Origin: Sarcodiotheca gaudichaudii
Taxonomy: Eukaryota > Rhodophyta > Florideophyceae > Gigartinales > Solieriaceae
Reading direction: 5' to 3'
Length of the DNA stretch: 64,000 nucleotides
Assembly: GCA_032355985.1 (NCBI GenBank)
Contig: JAUKVZ010000001.1
Location: 124,001-188,000 of the forward strand
Shown piece after piece: positions 15,904-25,362 of this stretch. The notes beneath the pieces are model-generated. The model was not told where the DNA came from. It did no database searches and was given only the letters and a program-made list of their open reading frames with translations. The translations under genes and the position numbers were made by a program. Within the stretch, counting starts at the first letter, position 1. Every line of letters starts with the position of its first letter.

Positions 15904-16944
15904 ATGGCGAGAAAGCCCGGCGAAAAACTGCCCGCAGATCCGCGGGAGCTGGATGGATTGACGCGTGCGGCGATCCTTGTGCTGTCACTCGATGTCGAGG
16001 CGGCCAGCCAGATCCTCAAGGAGCTCGACTCGGAGTCTCTTGAGGAAGTGACGCGCGAGCTTGCGGGTCTTGGACGCGTGCCGGACACGTTGCGCATTTC
16101 GATTGTCGAAGAGTTTTACGCGATGTCGCTCGCTTCGCAGTATGCGAATGAAGGCGGGCTTGATTACGCGAAGGTGCTGCTCAAGCAGGCGATTGATCCG
16201 GGGCTGGCGGACAAGGTGCTCAGCCGCATCCAGACGCAGGTGCAGAAGACGCCATTTTCGTTCCTTCAGAAAGCAGAGAGCGAAAACCTTCTGACGTTCA
16301 TCCAGGATGAGCATCCGCAGACGATCGCGCTGATTTTGTGCCACCTGCCGCACTACAAGGCGGCCGAGATCCTGACGGGTCTTGCGATGCAGAAGCAGAT
16401 CGAAGTGATCAAGCGCATCGCAAACATGGAACAGACGAATCCCGAAGTGATTCGCGAGGTCGAGAAGGGTCTTGAGTCGCGTCTGTCGAGCATGCTCGTG
16501 CAGTCGATGGAGAAGGCGGGCGGCGTGGAGTCTGTCGCCGAGATGTTGAATCTCGCGGATCGCGCCAGCGAGAAGTCCATCATGGAGCGCCTGGAAGCGG
16601 AGGATCCGGATCTTGTCGAGCAGATCCGGCGACTCATGTTCGTGTTCGAGGACATTCTTCTCGTCAACGACAAGGGCATCCAGTCCGTTCTCAAGGAGGT
16701 CGACAACGACGAGCTGGCGCTGGCGCTCAAGACGGCTTCCGACGAGCTGCGGCAGAAGATCTTCTCCAATATGTCCGAGCGCGCTTCACAGCTCATCCAG
16801 GAGGAGATGGAGTTCATGGGCCCGGTGCGCGTGAGCGATGTCGAGGCTTCGCAGCAGCGCATCGTGGATGTCGTGCGAAGGCTCGAGGATGCAGGCGAGA
16901 TCATTGTCGCAGGCCGCGGCGGCGAGAGCGAGATGATCGTGTGA
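15904..16944 (+). CDS. fliG: Flagellar motor switch protein FliG
   Basis: A 346-aa switch protein with the three armadillo-like domains of the family. The middle domain carries the FliM-binding motif EHPQTIALILCHLP, and the C-terminal torque domain carries charged residues facing MotA (around FEDILLVNDKGIQSVLKEVD, MSERASQLIQEEMEFMGPVR). FliG caps FliF on the cytoplasmic side. It begins 12 bases after the fliF stop. Its usual partner FliM is not encoded in this window. Confidence 0.97.
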   Translation: MARKPGEKLPADPRELDGLTRAAILVLSLDVEAASQILKELDSESLEEVTRELAGLGRVPDTLRISIVEEFYAMSLASQYANEGGLDYAKVLLKQAIDPGLADKVLSRIQTQVQKTPFSFLQKAESENLLTFIQDEHPQTIALILCHLPHYKAAEILTGLAMQKQIEVIKRIANMEQTNPEVIREVEKGLESRLSSMLVQSMEKAGGVESVAEMLNLADRASEKSIMERLEAEDPDLVEQIRRLMFVFEDILLVNDKGIQSVLKEVDNDELALALKTASDELRQKIFSNMSERASQLIQEEMEFMGPVRVSDVEASQQRIVDVVRRLEDAGEIIVAGRGGESEMIV

Positions 16945-16990
16945 TCCGCCGTGACTCCGTATCAATCCTATCGGCTCGGGCGGCTTTGTC

Positions 16991-17800
16991 ATGGCTCTGA
17001 TCAAGAGCGCTGACACTGGTCAGCTTGTGCGCGACGCCATCGTGCTTGATCTTGGCGATCTGCAACGGCAGGCCGATCGAATCAAGGACCATGCGCAGGA
17101 GCAGGCGGAGCAGATTGTCGAGCAGGCGAAGGCGGAGCGCGAGCGCCTTATTGAAGGAGCGCACGAGAAGGGCTTCGAACAGGGGCGCGCCGAAGGGCAT
17201 GCGCAAGGGCTGGAGGAAGGTCGCGCCGAAGGTCGTGCCGAATCGCTGGACACGGCGCGTGAGGATTTCGAGAAGATCATCAGCGCCTGGACGAGCGCCC
17301 TTGAGGGATTCGCTGCGCGTCGCGAATCGCTCTTTTTCAATGCGCGGACGGAAGTGATCGCGCTGGCGCTTTCCATCGCTGCGAAGGTCATCAAACGCAA
17401 GGTTGAGATTGATCCGCGCGTGGTGCGCGACCAGATGGCCTCCGCAATGACGCTGCTGCGCGATCAGACGCGATTTGTCATCAGTGTGCATCCGGCGGAT
17501 TTTGAAACGGCCGAAGAGTCGATGCCCGATCTTGTGGCTCGTCTTGGAAGCGATCCACATGCGCGTATCGTCACCGATGATTCCATCGGGCGTGGCTCCT
17601 GTGTGGTGGATACCGCGTCCGGCCGCATCGACGCAAGCATCGAGTCGCAGCTCGAAGTGATTATCGAATCGATCACACCTGTGGGCGCACTTGGAAGCGC
17701 GCGTGAAGCGCCTATCGCAAAGGAAGAAGTCTCGCAGGTTGATGCGGGCGATGAAACTTTGGACGAGCCGCAGGATCCGCCGGAAGAAGGCGAATCATGA
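16991..17800 (+). CDS. fliH: Flagellar export regulator FliH
   Basis: A 269-aa protein with a long charged coiled coil (residues 20-90) containing the FliH-typical glycine-rich repeats (HEKGFEQGRAEGHAQGLEEG), then a globular C-terminal domain (LALSIAAKVIKRKVEIDPRV, VISVHPADFETAEESMPDLV). FliH holds the export ATPase FliI at the switch complex. The gene overlaps fliI by 4 bases (ATGA). Confidence 0.92.
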   Translation: MALIKSADTGQLVRDAIVLDLGDLQRQADRIKDHAQEQAEQIVEQAKAERERLIEGAHEKGFEQGRAEGHAQGLEEGRAEGRAESLDTAREDFEKIISAWTSALEGFAARRESLFFNARTEVIALALSIAAKVIKRKVEIDPRVVRDQMASAMTLLRDQTRFVISVHPADFETAEESMPDLVARLGSDPHARIVTDDSIGRGSCVVDTASGRIDASIESQLEVIIESITPVGALGSAREAPIAKEEVSQVDAGDETLDEPQDPPEEGES

Positions 17801-19167
17801 GCGTTCTGGCGCCCGAGCTTGCCGCAGTTGAAGCGACGAATCCCGTTCGGATTCGCGGCGCTGTGGCATCGGTGCGCGGCTTGACGCTGCTTGTCGACGA
17901 TCTGCCGCTGCCAATCGGTTCGCTTGTCGAGGTTCTGAGCGGGAACGCCCCGAAACCTGCCGAGGTTGTCGGCTTTGACGGTTCACGCGCCATCGTGATG
18001 CTTCTGGGCACGACCGCAGGAATCAGCGCCGGCGCAACCGTGATCGGCGCTGTGGCGGCGCCGTCGGTGCGCGTGGGTGAACGCATGATCGGTCGCGTGC
18101 TCAACGGGCTTGGCCGACCCATCGACGGCAAAGGCCCGATCTACGAGACCACACCCGCCGATCTGAATCCGACGCCGCTCGGTCCGCTGCAACGTCGCCG
18201 CATTCTTGATGTGCTGCCGACGGGCGTGCGCGCTGTCGATCTCATGACCACGGTCGGGCGCGGCCAGCGACTTGGCATCTTCGCAGGACCCGGCGTCGGC
18301 AAATCGACATTGCTTGGTCAGATTGCGCGAAACACGCAGGCGGATGTGAATGTGATCGCGCTGGTCGGCGAGCGCGGGCGCGAGGTGCAGGACTTCATTC
18401 ACTCAGCGCTCGGCGATGAAGGGCTGGAGCGTTCGGCGCTGATCGTCTCGACGAGTGATGAATCGCCGCTGCTGCGTATTCGAGCGGTATGGATGGCGTG
18501 TGCGCTTGCTGAGCGATTCCGTGACAAGGGCGCCGATGTGATGCTGCTGATGGATTCAGTGACGCGATTCGCCCAGGCGCTGCGTCAGGTGGGCCTTGCC
18601 GTGGGCGAGCCGCCGGCGACGAAGGGTTACACACCAAGCGTCTTCGCCTCACTGCCGCTGCTGCTCGAGCGCGCCGGCGCGGTTGAAGGCGGTGGCTCGA
18701 TCACAGGCATCTATACGATCCTGGTCGAAGGCGATGACATGACGGAGCCGATCGCCGATGCGGCTCGCGGCATCCTCGATGGCCATCTCATCCTCTCTCG
18801 TTCGCTTGCGCAGCAGGGGCACTATCCGGCGATCGATCCGCTCGACTCGATCAGCCGCGTGGCGACGGATGTGTGCTCGCGGGCGCACGTCGCGGCAAGG
18901 CAGATGATCCAGCGGATGCTCGCGGCGCATCGGGACATTCAGGATCTGGTGCAGATCGGCGCCTATGCGCGAGGATCGAATGCGACGGCCGATGTGGCGC
19001 TTCATTTCAAGCCGCGCATCGACGATCTACTCACGCAGGCGATGAACGAGACGGAGTCGTTCGAGCAGTCGTCCAATCGCATGATCACACTCGCGACGGA
19101 GATCGGATCCGTGCTTCAGTCCGCGGAGAGCGCGAACGCCAGACAGAAGGAGCAGGGAGGGGCCTGA
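17797..19167 (+). CDS. fliI: Flagellum-specific ATPase FliI
   Basis: A 456-aa F1-like ATPase powering type III export. Walker A is GPGVGKST at residues 164-171 (Lys169). Walker B is VMLLMDSVTRFAQALRQVG, followed by the family stretch GEPPATKGYTPSVFASLPLL. The C-terminus is helical and interacts with FliJ. It overlaps fliH by 4 bases and is followed by fliJ after 20 bases, so export-ATPase parts H-I-J are contiguous. Confidence 0.97.
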   Translation: MSVLAPELAAVEATNPVRIRGAVASVRGLTLLVDDLPLPIGSLVEVLSGNAPKPAEVVGFDGSRAIVMLLGTTAGISAGATVIGAVAAPSVRVGERMIGRVLNGLGRPIDGKGPIYETTPADLNPTPLGPLQRRRILDVLPTGVRAVDLMTTVGRGQRLGIFAGPGVGKSTLLGQIARNTQADVNVIALVGERGREVQDFIHSALGDEGLERSALIVSTSDESPLLRIRAVWMACALAERFRDKGADVMLLMDSVTRFAQALRQVGLAVGEPPATKGYTPSVFASLPLLLERAGAVEGGGSITGIYTILVEGDDMTEPIADAARGILDGHLILSRSLAQQGHYPAIDPLDSISRVATDVCSRAHVAARQMIQRMLAAHRDIQDLVQIGAYARGSNATADVALHFKPRIDDLLTQAMNETESFEQSSNRMITLATEIGSVLQSAESANARQKEQGGA

Positions 19168-19187
19168 TCAGGCCTCGATGAATCTTC

Positions 19188-19664
19188 ATGGCTCAGTTTC
19201 GATTTCCATTGGAGCGATTGCTGGAGCAGCGCCGCCGCGAGGAGCGCGAGAAGCAGCATGCCGTGGCCGAATGCGAGGCACAGCGCGTGCGCGTCGAGGA
19301 TGCGATCCGCGCGAGGCAGCAATCAATCATCGGCGCCAAGGGCGATCTTCGCGATGCGCTGTGTGCTGATGAGTCCGGGCGCTTTGATGTGACATCGGTC
19401 CGGCTGCAGGCGAATGCGTCGCTTCATCTCATGCTGCAGACGCAGCAGCTGGCGATTCAACTGGCGGGCATTCATCGGCGGCTGGATACGGCGCGCGACG
19501 CGCTCATCGGAGCGACGACGCGGCGGAAGGCCGTGGAGTTGCTTCGCGATCGGCAGTACGAAGCATGGCGCGAGCGCGAGCGCAAGCGTGAGGCGAATGA
19601 ACTTGACGAAATCGCATCCCGCCGCGCAGGCCGGGATGATGAACTTCGTCTGGAGGTGTGCTGA
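19188..19664 (+). CDS. fliJ: Flagellar export protein FliJ
   Basis: A 158-aa, fully helical, highly charged protein starting FRFPLERLLEQRRREEREKQ, the typical FliJ opening. A second helix carries QTQQLAIQLAGIHRRLDTAR and the end RERKREANELDEIASRRAGR. FliJ is the stalk-like subunit in the FliI ring. Sequence conservation in the family is low, but length, coiled coil and position right after fliI make the call secure. The stop overlaps the next start (TGATG). Confidence 0.9.
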   Translation: MAQFRFPLERLLEQRRREEREKQHAVAECEAQRVRVEDAIRARQQSIIGAKGDLRDALCADESGRFDVTSVRLQANASLHLMLQTQQLAIQLAGIHRRLDTARDALIGATTRRKAVELLRDRQYEAWRERERKREANELDEIASRRAGRDDELRLEVC

Positions 19665-20350
19665 TGCTCAGATCGCTCAAGATCATCATCACGGTGCTCG
19701 CCTTCGCGAATCTGCTCGCGATTCTCGGGTTCATCGGCTGGCTGCAGGTTTCCGACCGTATGGATCTCGATCGCGTCGAGCGTGTGCGTGAGATCTTCCA
19801 GGAGACGCGCACCGAGCAGATCGCCCGTGAAGAGGAAGAGCAGCGCGAGGCGGATCGGGTCGCGAAAGAGCAGGAAGAAGCGATTCGCGCCGGCATGCCG
19901 CCGCTGACGGCGGAGGATGTGCTTGCGCGGCGTCGTGGTCAGAATGATGTCGCGGCCCAGGCGCTGCAGCGATTGAAGCGAGAGGTGCTCGATCTGCAGC
20001 GCACACTGCGGCGGGAGCGCGAAGCGCTCGATATGCGCATTGCGGAGTTCGAGGCGGAGCGGGAGTCATTCAATCAGATGCGCCAGCGCCTGGCGAGCAT
20101 CGAAGCGGGGGAGCAGTTCAAGAAGACTGTCACCCTGTATCAGGGGCTCCCGCCGGACAAGGCCAAGTCGCTGATGGAGGAACTGCTTGCCGACGGCAAG
20201 GTCGAGCAGGTGGTTTCGTATCTGAATGCGATGCAGGCGCGATCAGCGAAGAAGATCGTCGAGAAGTTTGACGATCCGGCGGTGGCAGCGGATTTGCTCG
20301 AACGCCTCAGGACACGCGGCCTTCAGGCCAGTGTTCCTGAGGAAGAATGA
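19664..20350 (+). CDS. MotE-like protein (MgtE-N-like domain, flagellar locus)
   Basis: The ATG at 19664 overlaps the fliJ stop and is a better start than the GTG six bases before. The 228-aa protein has an N-terminal membrane helix (IIITVLAFANLLAILGFIGW), a long charged coiled coil (residues 35-145), and a C-terminal domain related to the MgtE intracellular N domain (VTLYQGLPPDKAKSLMEELL, SAKKIVEKFDDPAVAADLLE). Proteins of this layout, called MotE, occur in flagellar operons of alpha-proteobacteria, firmicutes and spirochaetes; MotE chaperones the stator-associated MotC in Sinorhizobium. Its position between fliJ and fliK is typical. The exact role here is inferred. Confidence 0.8.
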   Translation: MLRSLKIIITVLAFANLLAILGFIGWLQVSDRMDLDRVERVREIFQETRTEQIAREEEEQREADRVAKEQEEAIRAGMPPLTAEDVLARRRGQNDVAAQALQRLKREVLDLQRTLRREREALDMRIAEFEAERESFNQMRQRLASIEAGEQFKKTVTLYQGLPPDKAKSLMEELLADGKVEQVVSYLNAMQARSAKKIVEKFDDPAVAADLLERLRTRGLQASVPEEE

Positions 20351-22087
20351 ATGCTCAATCCGCAACTGATCGCCCCACCCATCTCAAACTCACAGAGCGC
20401 TCCAGCCTCGTTTGCGAGCCGCAAACCCGATGCTGCGCCCGATCCGCCGACATCGGAGCCTGCCTTCGAGCAGGCGCTCAAGCGGCAAACGGCGCCGGTC
20501 GAGCCGAGCCCTGAGAGCGCGGATGAAAGTGCGCTTTCGTCGCAAGAACCTTCTGGGACCAACGCCGAATCTGCGCCGGTGAGCGACGGAGACAACCAGA
20601 AGTCAGCGGCTGAAGAGCCGAACGAGACGGGGAACAACGAAAAAGCGAACGATCGGCCCCGGGAAGACGCGTCGGAAGCGCATTCGCCTGATGCAGGGGC
20701 TGCGCAAGCGGAGCAGGCCCAGCCTGATGATCGAGTCGTGGCTGAAGCGATCATTGAGCATGTCGTCGTCGCTCAGGCACATCCCGAAGTCACTTTGCCG
20801 AATACTGCGCAGTCTTCGGCGAAACCCGACGCGACTGGCGCTTCGAGAACTTCCCCCGCGTCAATCGCCGTGCCTGCAACCACCTCGATTGAGACTCCTC
20901 TTGATCCTGCGGCCGCGACTGCGGATCAACAATCAAAGAATGGGGGCGAATCGGCGCCAACTTCGGTGGCAAAACGATCCGAGGGCGCTGTGCCGATTCG
21001 ATCTGCTGATCAGCCAGCCGGCGAACCCGCGCCGGCGAAGGTGGATTCACACACGGCGACGGAGACACCGGGACACGTCACGACCTCAACGCAGCAGGTC
21101 GATGCCCCGGATACTGCCGTGCGTGAGCAGACGGCTGCATCAACGCAGCCTGCCAGCGTTTCCCAGCGCTCGTCTGATCAGCCAGTCGCTGAAAGTGGAC
21201 GGAGCTTCGATCGCCCCCAGTCGGCGAGTGAGCATGTGATCGAAACGCGCCAAGCCGCGCCCGTCACACACGACACGGGATCGAATGCGCAGGACTCGGG
21301 CGGCCAGGAGCGGCCGCGAGATCATCAGCCGAATCCACAGGTTGGGGCTGCGGCTCCGACGGCTCAGGTGGACCGCGCATCGACCGGCCAGACATATGAA
21401 TCGCAGCCTGTGACGCCGGAGGCGCCGCCCGTTGAGGCGCAGCCCGCCCAGGCGCCGGCCGCGCCGCAGACTGAGAGCGCTCAGCGGATGACGGCAGAGC
21501 CCATTCGCGCAGGATCTGCGCCGGCGCCGACATTGGCGACATCTTCCAGCGCAGAGCTTGCCGCTGAAGACATCGAAGCGCCCTTCCAGTCGTCCGTCTC
21601 TCGCGCTGTGTCGGCGGTTCTTCGTCAGCAGGGCGGCTCGCTGACCGTGCGGCTTTCGCCGCCGATGCTGGGCTCTTTGAAGATTGAGATGGTCATTGAG
21701 CAGGGCGTCGTGGATGCGAAGTTCGAGACGACGACGGCCAAGGCACACGAGTTGCTCTCAAACAATCTGGCGCAGCTCAAGAGCAGCATCGAGAGCCGCG
21801 GCCTCAGCGTGGACAAGCTGAGTGTGCATTCCTCCCCGCACGTGGCTCATGGATCGAGCCCGGCGACGAGCGAGCAGGACGCGAACTCGGAGGGACAACA
21901 TCGCGGCGGTCACGACCAGCAGGACGCTGGTGACGGGCGAAGCCGCGGCGGATTCGATCGGCCCTACCAGCAGGATGCAGGGGGAGCTGATCAAGATGGA
22001 AACTGGCGTCCGGAGGACGCCGGAGATGAGTCGGCGGAGCCGAGCTTTCTCAAGCAGGTGCGATTGAGCCTGGACGCGGTCGCCTGA
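20351..22087 (+). CDS. fliK: Flagellar hook-length control protein FliK
   Basis: A 578-aa protein. The first 400 residues are low-complexity (Ala, Pro, Ser, Glu, Gln rich) and act as the molecular ruler in this family. The conserved C-terminal Flg_hook domain is at about residues 425-500: LTVRLSPPMLGSLKIEMVIE, then GVVDAKFETTTAKAHELLSN and LAQLKSSIESRGLSVDKLSV. The tail is Gly/Asp/Gln-rich. FliK measures hook length and triggers the substrate switch in FlhB, which is encoded about 9 kb downstream. It starts directly after the motE-like stop. Confidence 0.93.
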   Translation: MLNPQLIAPPISNSQSAPASFASRKPDAAPDPPTSEPAFEQALKRQTAPVEPSPESADESALSSQEPSGTNAESAPVSDGDNQKSAAEEPNETGNNEKANDRPREDASEAHSPDAGAAQAEQAQPDDRVVAEAIIEHVVVAQAHPEVTLPNTAQSSAKPDATGASRTSPASIAVPATTSIETPLDPAAATADQQSKNGGESAPTSVAKRSEGAVPIRSADQPAGEPAPAKVDSHTATETPGHVTTSTQQVDAPDTAVREQTAASTQPASVSQRSSDQPVAESGRSFDRPQSASEHVIETRQAAPVTHDTGSNAQDSGGQERPRDHQPNPQVGAAAPTAQVDRASTGQTYESQPVTPEAPPVEAQPAQAPAAPQTESAQRMTAEPIRAGSAPAPTLATSSSAELAAEDIEAPFQSSVSRAVSAVLRQQGGSLTVRLSPPMLGSLKIEMVIEQGVVDAKFETTTAKAHELLSNNLAQLKSSIESRGLSVDKLSVHSSPHVAHGSSPATSEQDANSEGQHRGGHDQQDAGDGRSRGGFDRPYQQDAGGADQDGNWRPEDAGDESAEPSFLKQVRLSLDAVA

Positions 22088-22159
22088 ATCGCGACATGAG
22101 CGTCAGCACAATCGTCCCAACGCAAGCGCGCATGAGATATGTGCGCATGGGAGCGTGGC

Positions 22160-22594
22160 ATGTCCGCAATTAACGCTGCAACCAGCGCGCAGACTCAAAG
22201 AGGCACGGGGAGCGGCTTTCGAGATCTGGCGAGTGAAGACTTTCTTCAGGTTATCTTCACGGAGCTTGCCAACCAGGATCCGCTCTCACCAAACGACACA
22301 CAACAGTTGCTGGATCAGATCGGAACGATTCGATCCATCGAGTCGGATATCCAGCTGACTGAAAACCTGCAGTCCATCGTTCGTCAGAGCGAGACTGCTG
22401 CGGCGAGCAGCTACATCGGCAAGTATGTGACCGGGATCTCCGAGTTCGGCGAACGCGCCGAGAACATTGTCGGCTCCGTCACGATCACCGACGACGGGCC
22501 GATTCTGAATCTGCTCGACAATCATCGCATTCCGATCGACCGGGTGGATGAGATTTTCGATCCGGCCATCTTCGAAGATCTGATTGGCGGCTGA
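22160..22594 (+). CDS. flgD: Flagellar hook capping protein FlgD (short form)
   Basis: I take the ATG at 22160, with GGGAGCG about seven bases upstream; an ATG at 22139 in frame would add seven unlikely residues. The 144-aa protein has the FlgD N-terminal signature DFLQVIFTELANQDPLSPND followed by TQQLLDQIGTIRSIESD. It lacks the C-terminal FlgD Ig/Tudor part seen in enteric FlgD and ends soon after the linker (GSVTITDDGPILNLLDNHRI). Short FlgD forms are known in other phyla. FlgD caps the growing hook encoded by flgE downstream. Confidence 0.92.
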   Translation: MSAINAATSAQTQRGTGSGFRDLASEDFLQVIFTELANQDPLSPNDTQQLLDQIGTIRSIESDIQLTENLQSIVRQSETAAASSYIGKYVTGISEFGERAENIVGSVTITDDGPILNLLDNHRIPIDRVDEIFDPAIFEDLIGG

Positions 22595-22606
22595 GCGCGA
22601 CCGAGC

Positions 22607-23161
22607 ATGGCGATCTCCTCCTCCAATCTGCTTTCGGCGCTTGCCTCCAGCGCGCATCTTCGCGCGGATGTTGATCCCTGCTCCAAGTGTGCGGAGGATC
22701 TTGATTTCGGCGAGCTGCTTGCCATGGCGCAGAGCGGTCGCATCGGCGGGAATCAGCTGGTGCAGATTGCTCCCGGCGTCGGGCTGGAGCTGACGCCGCT
22801 GGAGCTTGCTGAGATCTCCCGCGCGGCTGACGCAGCGGATGCGGCAGGTCTACAGCGAACGCTGGCGGTCTTCGACGGGCAGGCGATGACGATCGATGTC
22901 GCGTCGCGCACCATCGATGGCGTGATCGGCGGCGACGATCAGCTTGGTGAACTGGTCACCGGCATCGATTCGGCCGTGGTTCTTACAAGTATGAAGCCGG
23001 AAGAGGCGTCCGATGAAGAGGAGGCGTCTGCGCGTCGACTCGGCGCCGCTCACTTTGTGTTGGAGGGCCGCGCCGCCGGCTCGCTCGGACGCGTGTCCAA
23101 CGGCGCGCTTGCCGAAGCGCTTGCAGGCGCGGGTGTGACTTTGAAAGCGGCGAAGCTCTAG
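22607..23161 (+). CDS. Flagellar operon protein resembling TIGR02530 (between flgD and flgE)
   Basis: A 184-aa protein of unknown function. A central stretch (LELTPLELAEISRAADAADA, then AGLQRTLAVFDGQAMTIDVA and SRTIDGVI) resembles the core of TIGR02530 flagellar operon proteins, in which a helix is followed by an xLVLxDxxAxxVSVKNRTVITA-like strand pair. In many flagellar operons, especially of clostridia, this family sits between flgD and flgE, exactly as here. The N-terminal 70 residues include two cysteines (CSKC) and a Gly-rich patch. The assignment is by eye and position. No signal peptide or membrane segment. Confidence 0.6.
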   Translation: MAISSSNLLSALASSAHLRADVDPCSKCAEDLDFGELLAMAQSGRIGGNQLVQIAPGVGLELTPLELAEISRAADAADAAGLQRTLAVFDGQAMTIDVASRTIDGVIGGDDQLGELVTGIDSAVVLTSMKPEEASDEEEASARRLGAAHFVLEGRAAGSLGRVSNGALAEALAGAGVTLKAAKL

Positions 23162-23228
23162 CTTCGCAAGTGAAACAGCAACTACTCCGGACATTGCTCC
23201 GGTTTGAACGTACCAAGGAGTCTCAACA

Positions 23229-24992
23229 ATGGCGTCAACGACTTCACTGCTCTCCGGTCTCTCGGGCCTCAATGCCAACTCCAGAAAGCTCGAGATCATC
23301 GGCAACAACGTCGCCAACATCAATACGACGGCGTACAAGTCGAATCGCGTCTTGTTCGCGCCTGCGCTCAGCCGCAGCTTCAGCCTTGGCACATCGCCAA
23401 GCGCAAGCAGTGGCGGCACGAATCCGGGTCAGATCGGCCTCGGTGTGAATGTCGCCGGCACGCAGCGCAACTTTGCGGATGGCTCGATCAGTCCGACGGG
23501 CGTCAGCACGGATCTTGCGATCGAGGGCGATGGCTTCTTCATCGTCGAAGGCGCCGGGCAGCAGTACTACACGCGAGATGGCTCGTTTCAGCTCAGCAGC
23601 ACGCGCGATCTCGTGACCATCACCGGCGAGCGCGTCCAGGGTTTCGCCGTCGATGAGGACTTCCGAGTTGTTGAGGGATCGCTGGTTGATCTCAATGTTC
23701 CGCTCGGCTCCATGACTCTTGCCGAGCAGACGGAAAACGTGTTCCTCTCCGGCAACCTGAATGCGGACATCAATCTGATGCCCACCCAGGGCGCGACGAT
23801 CACCTACGACCAGATCTTCAACAATCTGGGCACGGCCATGCCTTTCCAGACAGGTATGGGCGAGTTGCTTGTCGACAATCTCGAGGATCCGAACAACCCG
23901 GGCATGCCGCTCTTTCCAAACGCGAACATGCCTTACACATACACCATTTCAGGCGCCATGAAAGGCACGAGCGTTGTGCCGGACGCATCCCTGACGATTG
24001 ACGCGACGACGACGATTGATGACTTCCTCGAGTTCATCAACGATACATTCGGCATTGTCGACGGTCTGACGAATCCCGATGGCTCGACGACGGGCGCGCA
24101 GATTGACGGCGCCGGCAACCTTTCGATCGTCGGAAACGCGGGTGATGCGAACAACATCACGTTCACCGAGACTGAGGTGGCCATTGTTGATATGGCCGGC
24201 GCGACGGTCACGGATCCCTTTACGCTGACGCAGGATCAGGTGACAGGCGTCGCCGACGGCGAGAGCGTGCGGACAACATTCATCATCTACGATTCACTCG
24301 GCACGCCGCTGGAAGTGAATCTGACCATGGTGCTCGAAGGCGCGGATAACACGGGCACGCAGTGGCGATACTTCATGGATTCGCCGGATCATGTGGATCT
24401 CATGGATCCCGATCTGAATATCGGAACGGGTGTCGTCACCTTCGATACAGACGGCGGCCTGACGACCAATGTTCCGGTGCTCGAAGTCGTTGGCCGCGAC
24501 CTTACGGGCGCCGAGGCGCCGATGTCCTTTGCGCTTCACTTCCAGAGCGATGATGACAATGTGACGGCGCTTGTTGACGAAGACACGGCCAACGGATCCG
24601 TGCTCAGCGCGATCTACCAGGATGGCACCGGCATCGGGACACTCTCGACGTTCTCCGTCGGCGGCGACGGCATCATCACGGGCGCATTTACGAATGGTCT
24701 GACGCGCGTCATCGGTCAGGTCGCGGTGGCGCGATTTACGAACGCCGAGGGTCTGGTTGATTCCGGCAGCTCGATGTTCCGAACGGGGCCGAACTCGGGA
24801 ACGGCGCTGATCACGACGCCGCAGGGTTTTGGCACCGGCAGCGTGGTCGGCGGGGCTCTGGAGCTTTCAAATGTGGATCTCGGCTCGCAGTTCACGGACA
24901 TGATCCTGACGACGACCGGCTACTCGGCGGCGTCACGCGTCATCACGACGACTGATGAGCTCCTCCAGCAGCTGGTGGCGCTTGGCCGATAG
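23229..24992 (+). CDS. flgE: Flagellar hook protein FlgE
   Basis: A 587-aa hook subunit. The N-terminal rod/hook signature is LSGLNANSRKLEIIGNNVAN followed by INTTAYKSNRVLF. The D1 strands (DLAIEGDGFFIVEG and the YYTRDGSFQL turn) come next, with large central domains between about residues 180 and 440. The C-terminal family helix (LELSNVDLGSQFTDMILTTT, ending TDELLQQLVALGR) is present. At 587 residues it is larger than the roughly 400-aa enteric FlgE, which points to extra surface domains. AAGGAG lies before the start. It is followed by flbD. Confidence 0.96.
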   Translation: MASTTSLLSGLSGLNANSRKLEIIGNNVANINTTAYKSNRVLFAPALSRSFSLGTSPSASSGGTNPGQIGLGVNVAGTQRNFADGSISPTGVSTDLAIEGDGFFIVEGAGQQYYTRDGSFQLSSTRDLVTITGERVQGFAVDEDFRVVEGSLVDLNVPLGSMTLAEQTENVFLSGNLNADINLMPTQGATITYDQIFNNLGTAMPFQTGMGELLVDNLEDPNNPGMPLFPNANMPYTYTISGAMKGTSVVPDASLTIDATTTIDDFLEFINDTFGIVDGLTNPDGSTTGAQIDGAGNLSIVGNAGDANNITFTETEVAIVDMAGATVTDPFTLTQDQVTGVADGESVRTTFIIYDSLGTPLEVNLTMVLEGADNTGTQWRYFMDSPDHVDLMDPDLNIGTGVVTFDTDGGLTTNVPVLEVVGRDLTGAEAPMSFALHFQSDDDNVTALVDEDTANGSVLSAIYQDGTGIGTLSTFSVGGDGIITGAFTNGLTRVIGQVAVARFTNAEGLVDSGSSMFRTGPNSGTALITTPQGFGTGSVVGGALELSNVDLGSQFTDMILTTTGYSAASRVITTTDELLQQLVALGR

Positions 24993-25003
24993 GCGTTGAG
25001 CCG

Positions 25004-25018
25004 GGGGCCTTCGGTCCC
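25004..25018 (+). other. Short hairpin between flgE and flbD
   Basis: GGGGCC-TTC-GGTCCC can form a 6-bp stem with one G-U pair and a tight loop 12 bases after the flgE stop. The following TTCTCT is only weakly T-rich, so it is at best a leaky terminator or an mRNA-stability hairpin. Confidence 0.3.
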
Positions 25019-25035
25019 TTCTCTGGAGTGACGCG

Positions 25036-25233
25036 ATGATATCCGTGACCAAGATCAACGGCGAGCGCATCGTCATCAACGCCGAACTTATTCGGACCGT
25101 CGAGTCGACGCCGGACACCGTCATCAAGCTCATCAATGGCGATTCGTTTCTTGTCGCTGAGACAATGGAAGAGGTGGTCGATCTCGCGGTCGACTACGGC
25201 CGCAGTCTTCGCACGCTGCTGGCGCCGTCTTAG
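25036..25233 (+). CDS. flbD: FlbD/SwrD family flagellar protein
   Basis: A 65-aa protein with the family pattern: MISVTKINGERIVINAELIR, then VESTPDTVIKLINGDSFLVA and ETMEEVVDLAVDYGRSL. FlbD, called SwrD in Bacillus, is a small protein found between flgE and motA or fliL in many flagellar operons; in Bacillus subtilis it increases motor power for swarming. Position directly after flgE and before motA/motB fits that role. The 129 bases downstream hold a small hairpin (GCACC-GCT-GGTGC) but no clear promoter. Confidence 0.9.
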   Translation: MISVTKINGERIVINAELIRTVESTPDTVIKLINGDSFLVAETMEEVVDLAVDYGRSLRTLLAPS

Positions 25234-25362
25234 GCGCAGGGTCCGAGTCCATCACTCTTTATTGCAAGGGTTGATATCGGCCGCTCAAGTCGCCCCGGGT
25301 TCCTACCGATGCGATTCTCGGAGCCTGAGCACCGCTGGTGCGGGCCTGAGGAGTGACGCGCG

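Noticed and set aside
25234-25362. Promoter before motA
   Set aside because: TTGCAA and TTGATA hexamers occur but neither has a matching -10 at 16-18 bases, nor a sigma-54 GG/GC pair.
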